From Chryseobacterium gwangjuense (GTDB lineage: Bacteria > Bacteroidota > Bacteroidia > Flavobacteriales > Weeksellaceae): a DNA stretch of 64,000 nucleotides. Under the pieces are notes generated by a model. It made no database searches. It had not been told where the DNA came from and saw nothing but the letters and a program-made list of their open reading frames with translations. A program made the position numbers and the translations under genes. Positions 16,930 to 26,207 of this stretch are shown in pieces. Within the stretch, counting starts at the first letter, position 1. Every line of letters starts with the position of its first letter. The stretch lies in assembly GCF_021311115.1 (NCBI RefSeq), contig NZ_JAJTNP010000006.1:1-64000 (forward strand). The letters are read 5' to 3'.

Positions 16930-16958
16930 AAAAAAAGTTAAAAAAAGTCATTAAAAAA

Positions 16959-16990
16959 TTTGAGAATTCAAAAAATCCGTTCTATATTTG
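16959..16990 (+). promoter_or_regulatory. Promoter of the tRNA array
   Basis: TTTG at 16959-16962, a 20-base spacer and TATATTTG at 16983-16990. One of the clearest promoters in the window; it drives the first Thr-Tyr tRNAs. Confidence 0.85.
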
Positions 16991-17038
16991 CACTCGCAAA
17001 AAGGGAACAGCGATCTTTTGAATTCTTTTTTATTAAAT

Positions 17039-17112
17039 GCTTCCATAGCTCAGTTGGCCAGAGCACGTGATTTGTAATCTCGGGGTCGTGGGTTCGAATC
17101 CCTCTGGAAGCT
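17039..17112 (+). tRNA. tRNA-Thr (anticodon TGT), copy 1
   Basis: Acceptor GCTTCCA pairs with TGGAAGC. The T-arm GGTTCGAATCC is present and the anticodon loop is TTTGTAA. CCA not encoded. Confidence 0.95.
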
Positions 17113-17132
17113 CAATTTAATATAAAATATCT

Positions 17133-17213
17133 GGGGAGATTCCAGAGTGGCTAAATGGGACTGACTGTAACTCAGTTGCTTCGGCTTCGTAGGTTCGAAT
17201 CCTGCTCTCCCCA
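17133..17213 (+). tRNA. tRNA-Tyr (anticodon GTA), copy 1
   Basis: 81 bases with a long variable arm, acceptor GGGGAGA / TCTCCCC and anticodon GTA in the loop CTGTAAC. Confidence 0.95.
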
Positions 17214-17234
17214 CATTTTATATTAGAAAAAAAC

Positions 17235-17265
17235 TTGCAGGATTCAAGAATTATTCTTAGTTTTG
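17235..17265 (+). promoter_or_regulatory. Promoter of tRNA-Gly copy 1
   Basis: TTG at 17235-17237, a 20-base spacer and TAGTTTTG at 17258-17265, followed by a leader shared with copy 2. Confidence 0.75.
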
Positions 17266-17299
17266 CACAGCGTTTACCAATAGTTTTGGAAACAAAATT

Positions 17300-17372
17300 G
17301 CGGAAGTAGCTCAGTTGGTAGAGCGTCAGCCTTCCAAGCTGAATGTCGCGGGTTCGACCCCCGTCTTCCGCT
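17300..17372 (+). tRNA. tRNA-Gly (anticodon TCC), copy 1
   Basis: Acceptor GCGGAAG / CTTCCGC, T-arm GGTTCGACCCC, anticodon loop CTTCCAA. Confidence 0.95.
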
Positions 17373-17378
17373 CAAATT

Positions 17379-17403
17379 TCACTTTTAAAAAGTGATTTTT
17401 TTT
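17379..17403 (+). terminator. Terminator after tRNA-Gly copy 1
   Basis: Hairpin TCACTT / AAGTGA followed by eight T. Confidence 0.8.
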
Positions 17404-17460
17404 ACTACTGAAATGATGTAGAGTAGAGTTTTCTCACAACATTCAGTCCACTTATTAAAT

Positions 17461-17534
17461 GCTTCCATAGCTCAGTTGGCCAGAGCACGTGATTTGTAAT
17501 CTCGGGGTCGTGGGTTCGAATCCCTCTGGAAGCT
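17461..17534 (+). tRNA. tRNA-Thr (anticodon TGT), copy 2
   Basis: Same sequence as copy 1 at 17039-17112. No obvious own TAnnTTTG box lies in the 57 bases after the previous terminator. Confidence 0.95.
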
Positions 17535-17554
17535 CAATTTAATATAAAATATCT

Positions 17555-17635
17555 GGGGAGATTCCAGAGTGGCTAAATGGGACTGACTGTAACTCAGTTG
17601 CTTCGGCTTCGTAGGTTCGAATCCTGCTCTCCCCA
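17555..17635 (+). tRNA. tRNA-Tyr (anticodon GTA), copy 2
   Basis: Same sequence as copy 1 at 17133-17213, including the long variable arm. Confidence 0.95.
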
Positions 17636-17655
17636 CATTTTATATTAGAAAAAAG

Positions 17656-17686
17656 TTGCATAACTAAAGGATTTTTTCTAAGTTTG
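17656..17686 (+). promoter_or_regulatory. Promoter of tRNA-Gly copy 2
   Basis: TTG at 17656-17658, a 20-base spacer and TAAGTTTG at 17679-17686. The spacer differs from copy 1 but its length and the boxes are kept. Confidence 0.75.
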
Positions 17687-17720
17687 CACAGCGTTTACCA
17701 ATAGTTTTGGAAACAAAATT

Positions 17721-17793
17721 GCGGAAGTAGCTCAGTTGGTAGAGCGTCAGCCTTCCAAGCTGAATGTCGCGGGTTCGACCCCCGTCTTCCGCT
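17721..17793 (+). tRNA. tRNA-Gly (anticodon TCC), copy 2
   Basis: Same sequence as copy 1 at 17300-17372. Confidence 0.95.
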
Positions 17794-17799
17794 CAACAA

Positions 17800-17827
17800 A
17801 AATCACGCTATACAGTGTGATTTTTTT
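17800..17827 (+). terminator. Terminator-like hairpin after tRNA-Gly copy 2
   Basis: ATCAC and GTGAT arms around a 10-base loop, followed by seven T. It lies 8 bases before tRNA-Thr(GGT), so it must be leaky or that tRNA needs another promoter. Confidence 0.6.
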
Positions 17828-17834
17828 AGTTAAT

Positions 17835-17906
17835 GCCGACTTAGCTCAGCGGTAGAGTGCTTCCTTGGTAAGGAAGAGGTCACGGGTTCAAGTCCCGTAG
17901 TTGGCT
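17835..17906 (+). tRNA. tRNA-Thr (anticodon GGT)
   Basis: 72 bases; acceptor GCCGACT / AGTTGGC, T-arm GGTTCAAGTCC, anticodon loop TTGGTAA. Confidence 0.95.
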
Positions 17907-17915
17907 CTCGTTTCA

Positions 17916-17942
17916 ATCCCGATTTTTTCGGGATATTTTTTT
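17916..17942 (+). terminator. Terminator of the tRNA array
   Basis: Stem ATCCCGA / TCGGGAT with a five-T loop, followed by a T tract. It closes the tRNA block upstream of the two-component system. Confidence 0.85.
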
Positions 17943-18165
17943 GCCTAAATTTTACCTTACGATACATATTTTGAACGCTTGCTCAATATTTGGTTTAATA
18001 ATCAATTTAAGCTTAAACTTAACTTCGCTATTATTCTTAAGTATAGAAAGGAGTGGTTCTGTTTTTTTATCCTGATATTAAAATTTAATTAAAGTCTTTC
18101 CTTCTCTCAGCAACTTCATTTACAATCATAAAAAAATTCGTTACATTCGTATAAAATATAGTTTG

Positions 18166-18846
18166 ATGAATATTCTTTTATTGGAAGATGACCTTATTCT
18201 TTCGGCGGAGCTTTGCAAATTTTTGGAGTCGAATAATTTCACCTGTGATAAAATTTATGACGGAGAAACCTTTATTCGTCAAATAAAGAATAATACCTAC
18301 GACCTATATTTGCTTGATATCAACGTTCCGAAAATTAACGGGTTGGATGTTTGCCAGACCATTCGTTCCTTTGATAAAAATACTCCTATCATTATCATTT
18401 CGGCATACGGTGACTTGTCAGACAAAAAAGATGCATTTACCAGATTGGCCGATGACTATTTGGTGAAGCCTTTTCAGTTTGAGGAATTATTACTCCGTGT
18501 TAATTCATTGTTGAGAAGAAAAGCTCCTTCCGATACAATAGACCAGGATATTATCAGAATCGATGATTTAATCGTGAATAAAACTGAACAAAAAGTGTAT
18601 CGTGGAGGTAATGAAATCAGTCTGACTTTAAAAGAATTCCAGCTATTGGCTTATCTTGCAGAAGCGCAGGGAAGAACGGTTTCAAAACAACAGATTACGG
18701 AACACGTTTGGGAACATAACTTCAATACGAATACCAATACAGTTGAAGTGTACATTAATTTTTTAAGAAAGAAAATTGATAAAGATTTTAAAATTAAACT
18801 GATTCATACACGTTCCGGTTTCGGATATTATTTAAGCCCATTATAG
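18166..18846 (+). CDS. OmpR-family response regulator
   Basis: 226 residues from the ATG at 18166 (a TTG directly before it is also in frame). The receiver domain has the acidic pair EDD at 7-9, the phosphoacceptor Asp51 in LLDINVP and Lys in LVKPF. A winged-helix DNA-binding domain follows, ending in HTRSGFGYYLSP. The histidine kinase gene starts one base after the stop. Its most likely target is the TolC/adaptor/RND set immediately downstream, as in CusRS- or CzcRS-like systems. Confidence 0.93.
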   Translation: MNILLLEDDLILSAELCKFLESNNFTCDKIYDGETFIRQIKNNTYDLYLLDINVPKINGLDVCQTIRSFDKNTPIIIISAYGDLSDKKDAFTRLADDYLVKPFQFEELLLRVNSLLRRKAPSDTIDQDIIRIDDLIVNKTEQKVYRGGNEISLTLKEFQLLAYLAEAQGRTVSKQQITEHVWEHNFNTNTNTVEVYINFLRKKIDKDFKIKLIHTRSGFGYYLSPL

Positions 18847-18847
18847 A

Positions 18848-20212
18848 ATGTCTTTAAAAAGGAAGATTGCGCTTACCCTCAGTATTGCTTTTTCATTGCT
18901 TTTTGGTATTGTGATGGCAGTGATTTATATGTCTTTTAATGATTTTCGAAAAGAAGAATTCAAAGAAAGATTCAGACAGAGATTGGAGTTCACTTCACAT
19001 TTTATTGCTAAATCGAAAGATTTTGAAGAAGAAGCTCCGGTCTTTTTTAATGAAAACTCGGACAATATCCTTTTAAATGAAACCATTTTAATTTTTAACG
19101 GGCAAAAAGAATTAATTTATAGTACGATTAAAGACCGAAACGTAACTTGGGATAATACCTTATTGAAGGAACTCGACGAAAAAAAAATTGTCTATTCCGA
19201 AAAAACGGCTCCTGAGATTTATGCGGCGCTGAAAACCATCAATGGTGAAAATTATTATATTCTTACAAGTGCTTTAGATACCAACGGAAATTCAAAATTA
19301 GCTTACCTAAAATACCTTTTGATCACAGCTTATGTGATGAGTACTTTACTCATTGGCTTTTTTAGTTATTATTTCATGGGGCAGTTTTTGAAACCTTTAG
19401 AAGATCTTAACCAGGAAATTTCTGAAGTTACGGCACACAAACTCACCACGCAAATTCCGGTTCGCGATTCCAACGACGAGATCAATGTTCTTGCTCAATC
19501 TTTCAATACGATGATTGTAAGGCTGGATGACGTTTTTCAATCCCAGAAAGATTTTACGGCAAGCGCTTCCCACGAAATACGGACTCCGATTACAAGGATG
19601 GCCTTTCAGTTGGAAAACTTAATAAAATTGGAGCAACATACACCAGAAACCTTATCTGCTTTAAAACAGATTCAAAAAGATGTCTACCAGTTGTCGGATT
19701 TAACGAATTCTCTTTTATTACTTACAAAATTTGATAAAGAAAACATCCAGAGTATTTATGAAGAAGTGAGAATAGATGAAGTGATTTTTGAATCTTTTGA
19801 AGCCGTTGAGAAGAGTTATCCAAAACTGAAAATGGATTTTCTTATTTCCGAAAACACATCCGAGGATTCACTTTTGACGATAAAAGGGGTGCAATCTTTA
19901 CTGGATATTGTTTTCATTAATCTATTTAAAAATGCTGCAGTGTATTCCGATGATACAGAAGTTGATGTTCTCATCAAGGAAACCCAGGAAAATCTTATCG
20001 TTGATGTAATTTCTCACGGAAATACGATTCCACAGGAAGAGCGGTCAAAATTATTCGAAGCGTTTATGAGAGGAAATAATTCTCAGAATATTTCCGGTTC
20101 CGGACTGGGTTTAAGGATTGTCAAAAGAATTCTTGAATATCACGGTGCGCAAATTAACTATACTTCTCCCGCAGATTTATTGAATAAATTCAGTGTAATT
20201 TTTAAAAAATAA
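18848..20212 (+). CDS. Sensor histidine kinase
   Basis: 454 residues. Membrane segments at about 8-30 and 155-177 enclose a periplasmic sensor domain of about 125 residues. A HAMP linker follows, then the HisKA dimerisation helix with His242 in SASHEIRTPITR, and a catalytic domain with the glycine box GSGLGLRIVKR near the C terminus. It is the partner of the upstream response regulator. The ligand is not visible. Metal stress is plausible from the neighbouring heavy-metal-type efflux genes. Confidence 0.93.
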   Translation: MSLKRKIALTLSIAFSLLFGIVMAVIYMSFNDFRKEEFKERFRQRLEFTSHFIAKSKDFEEEAPVFFNENSDNILLNETILIFNGQKELIYSTIKDRNVTWDNTLLKELDEKKIVYSEKTAPEIYAALKTINGENYYILTSALDTNGNSKLAYLKYLLITAYVMSTLLIGFFSYYFMGQFLKPLEDLNQEISEVTAHKLTTQIPVRDSNDEINVLAQSFNTMIVRLDDVFQSQKDFTASASHEIRTPITRMAFQLENLIKLEQHTPETLSALKQIQKDVYQLSDLTNSLLLLTKFDKENIQSIYEEVRIDEVIFESFEAVEKSYPKLKMDFLISENTSEDSLLTIKGVQSLLDIVFINLFKNAAVYSDDTEVDVLIKETQENLIVDVISHGNTIPQEERSKLFEAFMRGNNSQNISGSGLGLRIVKRILEYHGAQINYTSPADLLNKFSVIFKK

Positions 20213-20361
20213 AATTATAACACTATAAGAGTTTATTGATTAAATATCTAAAATATCAATCTTTCAAAACGATCCCTAAACTAAATTTAATTTTTTTTTA
20301 AGCGTTCTTTAAGAGCATTTTAATAGTATAAAAGCATTTTTGTATCATTAAAATCAATACA

Positions 20362-21603
20362 ATGAACAAATTTGCAGGGCTGTTCATCGTCATTTCCTCA
20401 CTCATGACGGCACAACAGCAAATGTCACTTTTGGATTGCGAAGAAGCTTTTCAGAAGAACAATTTGCAACTGCTCGCTGAACAGTACAATATTAACATGG
20501 CTGATGCAGATATATTGCAGGCTAAAATCTGGGAACTTCCGCAGTTAAGCGGACAAATCAATGCATACAATCCCGAAGGCAGCAAGGTTTTTGACGTGGG
20601 CCACGCAAAAGGAGCACAAGTAACGCAGTTAATTTACATGGGAGGCAAGAAGAAAAATGAAATTGCCTTTGCAAAATCAAATAAAGAACTGGCACAACTT
20701 CAGTTTTCTCAGCTGCTCGTAGATTTGAGAGCTCAGCTTCGTACCAATTATTTTGATCTTTATTACGAGAAATTAAAACTCGATAATACCAATAAGCAAC
20801 TTGGATATATGAACGACCTTCTCGCTGCTTATAAAGTACAGTCTGCTAAAGGAAACGTTTCTCTGAAAGACGAAGTGAGATTACAAAGTATCGTGATTCA
20901 GCTAAACAATGATAAAGTTGGAATTAATAAAAACATTCTTGAATTCGAGCAGACACTCAAAGTTCTTACAGGAATTACAGACGATATAGAACCCCAACTT
21001 TCAGAATCGGAAGCAAAAGATATTCTTGCAGCACAGCCTTTCGGTGACGAAACCGAATTACAGAAAAAAGCATTGGAAAATAATGCGGACTATCAATATA
21101 ATTTAAAATTAATAGACAACAGCAAGTTGTACGCTCAATGGCAAAAATCTATGAACGTTCCGGATCTTAATCTTGGAGCAGGATGGGATCAAAACGGAGG
21201 AACCTTTAAAAACGAAGTGAATCTGATGGTAGGAATTCCGTTACCGTTATGGAAATCAAATAAAGGAAATGTAGATAAAGCAAATTTCGCCATTCAACAA
21301 AATCAAAAAAATGCAGCATTCCAAAAGCTGAATCTTGAAACTAAAGTTCAGTCGGCTTACAAAACCTGGAAATCACAATATGATCAGTTAGCGGAAATAA
21401 AATCGGATGACCTTAATAATCTGGAATTGGTGTACAACGGAATGTTGAGCAACTTCAGAAAAGGAAATGTGAGCTTAATCGAATTTGCAGATTTTATGGA
21501 CAGCTACAGAACGGCGGCACTTCAGATCTATGACATGAAAAACGAGATCATGCAGTCTGCAGAACAATTGAATCAACTAGTACAAACGAAAATCTTCTAT
21601 TAA
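20362..21603 (+). CDS. TolC-family outer membrane efflux protein
   Basis: 413 residues with an N-terminal signal-like segment (MNKFAGLFIVISSLMTAQQ) and two long, alternating helical repeats typical of TolC/CzcC channels. Glutamine and asparagine are abundant, as usual for the periplasmic helices. It probably forms the outer membrane channel for the adaptor and pump encoded next. The adaptor gene starts 2 bases after its stop. Confidence 0.9.
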   Translation: MNKFAGLFIVISSLMTAQQQMSLLDCEEAFQKNNLQLLAEQYNINMADADILQAKIWELPQLSGQINAYNPEGSKVFDVGHAKGAQVTQLIYMGGKKKNEIAFAKSNKELAQLQFSQLLVDLRAQLRTNYFDLYYEKLKLDNTNKQLGYMNDLLAAYKVQSAKGNVSLKDEVRLQSIVIQLNNDKVGINKNILEFEQTLKVLTGITDDIEPQLSESEAKDILAAQPFGDETELQKKALENNADYQYNLKLIDNSKLYAQWQKSMNVPDLNLGAGWDQNGGTFKNEVNLMVGIPLPLWKSNKGNVDKANFAIQQNQKNAAFQKLNLETKVQSAYKTWKSQYDQLAEIKSDDLNNLELVYNGMLSNFRKGNVSLIEFADFMDSYRTAALQIYDMKNEIMQSAEQLNQLVQTKIFY

Positions 21604-21605
21604 AC

Positions 21606-22691
21606 ATGAAAAATTATATAATCCCTGTGATGGTGGCTTTGTCAGTTTTATCTTGTTCAAAAAAAGAACAGGAAGTAAAACCACAGGCAAAAAAAGGTTT
21701 TGAGCTGAGCAATACCATGCTTCAGTCGATTTCTTTAGCTAAAGTTGAGAAACAAAATATAGAAGACGATTACAATTTCTACGGAAAGATCTCGGCAGAT
21801 AAAAATAACTATATCGATGTGTATCCATTGGTTGGAGGAAATGTTTTGAGTGTAAATGTAGAGTTGGGAGATTATGTGACGAAAGGGCAGGTTTTGGCTA
21901 CGATCAGAAGTACGGAGTTGGCGGAAGTTCAGAAAGACGTGAGTGATGCGAAAACGGATTTGCTGGTTGCGCAAAACAATCTTCGCGTTGCCAAGGAAAT
22001 GTATGAAGGGAAACTGAATACCGAAAGAGATGTGTTGGAAGCTAAAAGTCAGTTACAAAAAGCACAAGATCAGTTACAGAGAGCAAGTGCGGTAAGTACG
22101 GTTTATAATGTGAAGAAGGGAAATATTTACAGTGTATTGGCTCCGATCACCGGATATATCGTTCAGAAAAACATCAATAAAGATATGCAGTTGAGAAGTG
22201 ACAGAAGTGAAAATATTTTCGATGTTGCCAATACCACCAATGTCTGGGCAATTATGAACGTGAATGAGTCGGATATTGATAAAATCAGTCTGGGAATGAA
22301 AGCACAGGTTTCCACATTGTCTTATCCGGATAAAGTTTTTGACGGAAAAATTGATAAAATTTTTAAAATTATCGATCCGGAAACCAATACTATGCAGGCG
22401 AGAGTGGTTTTAGATAATAAAGATGGATTGCTGATTCCTGACAGTAAAGCGACAATCAAAGTGACCAGTTCAGAAAACAGTATGGCATTAACGGTTCCTT
22501 CCAAAGCGGTGATTTTCGATGATAACAGAAGTTTTGTGGTGATCTACAAATCCAGAACCGATGTAAAAGTGAAAGAAATAAAAGTGTTAAAACAAGTAGG
22601 TGATATTACTTATGTTTCCGAAGGTTTATCTGAGGGAGAACAAGTAATCACCAATAATCAATTGTTGATTTACCGCTCTTTGAATAGCTAG
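21606..22691 (+). CDS. RND efflux periplasmic adaptor (membrane fusion protein)
   Basis: 361-residue lipoprotein: lipobox VLSC around residue 17 after a short hydrophobic segment. The biotin-lipoyl-like half VNVELGDYVTKGQVLATIRS is near residue 80, a coiled-coil hairpin lies at about 105-160, then the second lipoyl half LAPITGYIVQKN and beta-barrel domains follow. It joins TolC to the inner membrane pump. It is separated from the pump gene by 203 bases containing an inverted-repeat element. Confidence 0.92.
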   Translation: MKNYIIPVMVALSVLSCSKKEQEVKPQAKKGFELSNTMLQSISLAKVEKQNIEDDYNFYGKISADKNNYIDVYPLVGGNVLSVNVELGDYVTKGQVLATIRSTELAEVQKDVSDAKTDLLVAQNNLRVAKEMYEGKLNTERDVLEAKSQLQKAQDQLQRASAVSTVYNVKKGNIYSVLAPITGYIVQKNINKDMQLRSDRSENIFDVANTTNVWAIMNVNESDIDKISLGMKAQVSTLSYPDKVFDGKIDKIFKIIDPETNTMQARVVLDNKDGLLIPDSKATIKVTSSENSMALTVPSKAVIFDDNRSFVVIYKSRTDVKVKEIKVLKQVGDITYVSEGLSEGEQVITNNQLLIYRSLNS

Positions 22692-22703
22692 TTTTTTATT
22701 TTA

Positions 22704-22834
22704 AACCATTAAGATTTTAATTAAGAAGTTAAGTTTAATTAAGAAAATAGCAAAGATATTTTTTTAGCATTGACTCTTATCAATTCGTTTGTGAATGACT
22801 TTAATTCTTAACACCTTAATTGTCCTTAATGGTT
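22704..22834. repeat. TTAAG-rich element with 10-bp terminal inverted repeats
   Basis: Begins AACCATTAAG (22704-22713) and ends CTTAATGGTT (22825-22834), a perfect 10-bp inverted repeat. The interior holds several TTAAT and TTAAG words. It lies inside the efflux operon between adaptor and pump. Confidence 0.6.
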
Positions 22835-22894
22835 CAAAAAACAGTTAAAGCAAATTTCTTTTAACGACTTTTTTAGGTCATCAAAAAATCCATC

Positions 22895-25800
22895 ATGAAT
22901 AAATTCATCAAAAATATAATTGCTTTTTCATTAAAAAATAAAGCATTTACTTTTATTTGGGTAGCTGTTTTGGCGGTTGAAGGATTTATAAGTTTCAAAA
23001 ATATGCCTATTGAAGCTTTTCCTGACGTTACCAATACCCAAATCGTCATCATTACCCAATGGAACGGACGAAGTGCAGAAGAAGTTGAACGTTTTGTAAC
23101 AACTCCCATTGAATTGGCGATGAGCCCTGTTCAAAAGAAAACCAGTGTGAGAAGTACAACGATGTTTGGACTTTCCATTGTTAAAATTCTTTTTGATGAC
23201 GGGGTAGACGATACGTTTGCCAGAAATCAGGTTAATAATCAGTTGAGAACGGTCAGCCTTCCTGATGAAGTTGATCCTGAGGTTCAACCGCCTTACGGAC
23301 CAACCGGAGAAATTTTCAGATATACTTTACAGAGTAAAAAGAAAGACTCTCGTGAGCTGTTAACTTTGCAAAACTGGGTAATCGACCGTGCTTTACGCGG
23401 AGTTCCCGGTGTTGCGGATATTAATGTTTTCGGAGGTCAGGATAAAGTTTTTGAATTAAGTATTGACCCACGAGCTTTAGATAAATACAATTTAACCCCG
23501 CTTCAGGTGTATGATGCAGTCGGAAAAAGTAATTTGAATGTCGGAGGAGATGTCATCGAAAAAAACGGACAGGCTTATGTAGTTCGTGGAATCGGTTTGG
23601 TGAAATCAATAAGTGATATTGAAAATATTACGATTCATAATGATAATGGAAACCCAATCTTGGTTAAAAATGTTGCGCAGGTGCATGAAGGTGATAGGCC
23701 AAGAGTAGGACAGGCAGGACTGAATAATCAAGATGATACCGTTGAAGGAATTGTGGTGATGAGAAAAGGGGAGAACCCTCGTGAAGTGTTGGTGAATGTG
23801 AAAGCTAAAATTAAAGAGCTTAACGAAAAAATCCTTCCGAAAGATGTAAAAATGGTCACTTTCTACGACCGTGATAATTTGATGGATTTCACAACTGAAA
23901 CAGTAATGCACAATTTATTGGAAGGAATTGTTCTGGTTACAGTCATTGTTTTGATTTTTATGGCAGACTGGAGAACGACACTGATTGTTTCCATCATCAT
24001 TCCGCTGTCTTTATTATTTGCATTCCTATGTTTGAAGTTAGCCGGAATGAGTGCGAATTTATTGTCACTCGGAGCTGTAGATTTCGGAATTATCATTGAC
24101 GGAGCCGTCGTCATGGTTGAAGGACTCTTCGTAATGCTCGATCATAAAGCTCATAAATATGGCAATGAAAAATTCAATAAAATGGCGAAAGGAGGTTGGA
24201 TCAAACAAACCGGAACCGGTCTTGGTAAAGCGATTTTCTTTTCAAAATTAATTATCATCACTTCCTTGATTCCGATTTTCTCTTTCCAGAAAGTGGAAGG
24301 AAAAATGTTTTCACCATTGGCATTTACATTAGGCTTTGCATTAATGGGAGCTTTGATTTTCACCTTAACATTGGTTCCGGTTCTTTCACATATTCTTTTA
24401 AATAAAAATGTTAAAGAGAAAAATAATCCTTTCGTTAATTTCTGGGACAGAATTGTTCTGAAGGGATTTAATTTTACATTTAAGCATAAAAAATTAAGTT
24501 TAATTGTTTCTCTTGCTTTTCTTGGGCTTACCTTATTTTCAGGGAAATTTTTAGGAACAGAATTTTTACCGCAGCTCAATGAAGGTTCTCTTTGGATTAC
24601 TGCTGAAATGCCGATGAGTTCCTCTTTAAACGAATCATTAAAAACTGCTGATCTTTTAAAGAAAGACATTATGAGCTTCTCTGAGGTAACGGATGTTCTG
24701 GCGCAAACGGGAAGAAGTAATGACGGAACTGACCCGAATGGTTTTGGATTTGTTCAGTTTGCAGTAAATCTTAAGCCAAAAGATCAATGGAAACGAAAGA
24801 TTACTTACGAAGAATTAATAGAAGAGATTGATAAAAAATTAAGAACATACCAAGGAATTACATTCAATTATTCCCAACCGATTTCTGATAATGTTGCTGA
24901 AGCGGTGGCCGGTTTTAAAGCAGAAAACGGAATTAAAATTTACGGAGATAATCTCCAAACTTTAGATCAGCTCGCTGAAAAAGTTTTAAAACAGGTAAAA
25001 GATATTAAAGGAGTAAAAGATGCCGGAATCATTAAAAATATCGGGCAACCGGAAGTAAATGTTGTCTGGGATAGGGATAAAATGGCAGCTTATGGTGTGA
25101 TGCCTGAAGATGCACAAGCTGTTCTTGAAATGGCATTCGGAGGTAAAACAGCTTCTGAAATGTATGATGGAGAAAGAAAATTCCCGATTCGTCTTCGCTA
25201 TTCACAGGAATATAGAAAAAATGAAAACGATATTGCCTCACTGATGATCCCGACTCAGGACGGAACACAAATTCCTTTGAAGGAGATCGGAAATATCGTC
25301 AAAGATAATGGTGCGGCGTTTATTTATAGAGATGATATTAAAAGGTATATCGGGATTAAATTTTCTATCAGGGATCGGGATTTAGGAAGCACAATTGCCG
25401 ACGCACAACAGGCGGTTTCAAAAATTGATCTTCCGGACGGGTATTCTGTAGGCTGGACAGGTCAGTTTGAAAATCAGCAGCGTGCCTCAAAAAGGTTAAC
25501 GCAGGTTGTTCCGATAAGTATTTTAGGCATTTTCTTCCTTTTATTTATTCTTTTCGGAAATATGAAAGATTCTCTTTTGGTATTGGCCAATGTACCTTTT
25601 GCCTTAATAGGGGGAATTATTGCACTTCATGTCACCGGAATTAACTTTGGAATTTCCGCCGGAGTAGGGATGATTGCCCTTCTCGGAATTTGTATCCAAA
25701 ATGGTGTGATTCTTATTACGGAATTCCATCAGAATGTCAAGTACGGGCTGTCTCTGGATGAAGCGATATTAAATGGGGTAAAATCCAGAACGCGCCCTGT

Positions 25801-25993
25801 TATCATGACTGCTTTGATGGCGTCGATAGGATTAATGCCTGCTGCATTATCTACAGGAATCGGGTCGGAATCTCAAAAACCTTTGGCTATTGTAATTATT
25901 GGCGGATTGATCACGGCAACCGTCTTAACGCTATTAATTTTCCCGATTATCTTCTGGATCTTCAACAGAACCAAAAAATCGCAGCAAATCTAA
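22895..25993 (+). CDS. CusA/CzcA-family heavy-metal RND efflux pump
   Basis: 1032-residue inner membrane proton antiporter with the usual twelve-helix RND plan and two large periplasmic loops. The TM4 motif DFGIIIDGAVVMVEG, with the acidic residues required for proton relay in CzcA, marks the heavy-metal (HME) branch rather than the multidrug branch. The N terminus with FKNMPIEAFPDVTNTQI also matches CzcA/CusA. The metal cannot be fixed from sequence; cation efflux (Co/Zn/Cd or Cu/Ag) is expected. Confidence 0.93.
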   Translation: MNKFIKNIIAFSLKNKAFTFIWVAVLAVEGFISFKNMPIEAFPDVTNTQIVIITQWNGRSAEEVERFVTTPIELAMSPVQKKTSVRSTTMFGLSIVKILFDDGVDDTFARNQVNNQLRTVSLPDEVDPEVQPPYGPTGEIFRYTLQSKKKDSRELLTLQNWVIDRALRGVPGVADINVFGGQDKVFELSIDPRALDKYNLTPLQVYDAVGKSNLNVGGDVIEKNGQAYVVRGIGLVKSISDIENITIHNDNGNPILVKNVAQVHEGDRPRVGQAGLNNQDDTVEGIVVMRKGENPREVLVNVKAKIKELNEKILPKDVKMVTFYDRDNLMDFTTETVMHNLLEGIVLVTVIVLIFMADWRTTLIVSIIIPLSLLFAFLCLKLAGMSANLLSLGAVDFGIIIDGAVVMVEGLFVMLDHKAHKYGNEKFNKMAKGGWIKQTGTGLGKAIFFSKLIIITSLIPIFSFQKVEGKMFSPLAFTLGFALMGALIFTLTLVPVLSHILLNKNVKEKNNPFVNFWDRIVLKGFNFTFKHKKLSLIVSLAFLGLTLFSGKFLGTEFLPQLNEGSLWITAEMPMSSSLNESLKTADLLKKDIMSFSEVTDVLAQTGRSNDGTDPNGFGFVQFAVNLKPKDQWKRKITYEELIEEIDKKLRTYQGITFNYSQPISDNVAEAVAGFKAENGIKIYGDNLQTLDQLAEKVLKQVKDIKGVKDAGIIKNIGQPEVNVVWDRDKMAAYGVMPEDAQAVLEMAFGGKTASEMYDGERKFPIRLRYSQEYRKNENDIASLMIPTQDGTQIPLKEIGNIVKDNGAAFIYRDDIKRYIGIKFSIRDRDLGSTIADAQQAVSKIDLPDGYSVGWTGQFENQQRASKRLTQVVPISILGIFFLLFILFGNMKDSLLVLANVPFALIGGIIALHVTGINFGISAGVGMIALLGICIQNGVILITEFHQNVKYGLSLDEAILNGVKSRTRPVIMTALMASIGLMPAALSTGIGSESQKPLAIVIIGGLITATVLTLLIFPIIFWIFNRTKKSQQI

Positions 25994-26023
25994 CTATTAT
26001 TTCATTTATTTTATATTAACCTT

Positions 26024-26053
26024 GCCTGAAACGAATTGTGTTTCAGGCTTTTT
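26024..26053 (+). terminator. Terminator of the efflux operon
   Basis: Stem GCCTGAAAC / GTTTCAGGC and five T. Confidence 0.85.
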
Positions 26054-26096
26054 CATAAAAGGTTTTACAAAGATTTTTTCAATCAAGAAATTTGTG

Positions 26097-26104
26097 TAAA
26101 TTTG
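26097..26104 (+). promoter_or_regulatory. Possible upstream tuf promoter
   Basis: TAAATTTG fits TAnnTTTG. A second, stronger candidate lies about 100 bases downstream, so tuf may have tandem promoters. Confidence 0.45.
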
Positions 26105-26178
26105 CAGTCTCAATACTTTGAAATATGCGGTTTGTACTTCATTGGATTTGAATATTGAAACTTTTTTAAATAAAAAGG

Positions 26179-26207
26179 TTTTGGTATTTAAAAATTCATT
26201 ATATTTG
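26179..26207 (+). promoter_or_regulatory. tuf promoter
   Basis: TTTTG at 26179-26183, a 16-base spacer and TATATTTG at 26200-26207, giving a leader of about 40 bases. Confidence 0.7.

Larger units (their letters stand above)
17039..17793 (+). repeat. Tandem duplication of a Thr-Tyr-Gly tRNA cassette
   Basis: The block starting at 17039 is repeated from 17461 with an offset of 421-422 bases. The tRNAs and short linkers are identical by eye. Only part of the Tyr-Gly spacer and the region after tRNA-Gly differ. Confidence 0.9.
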
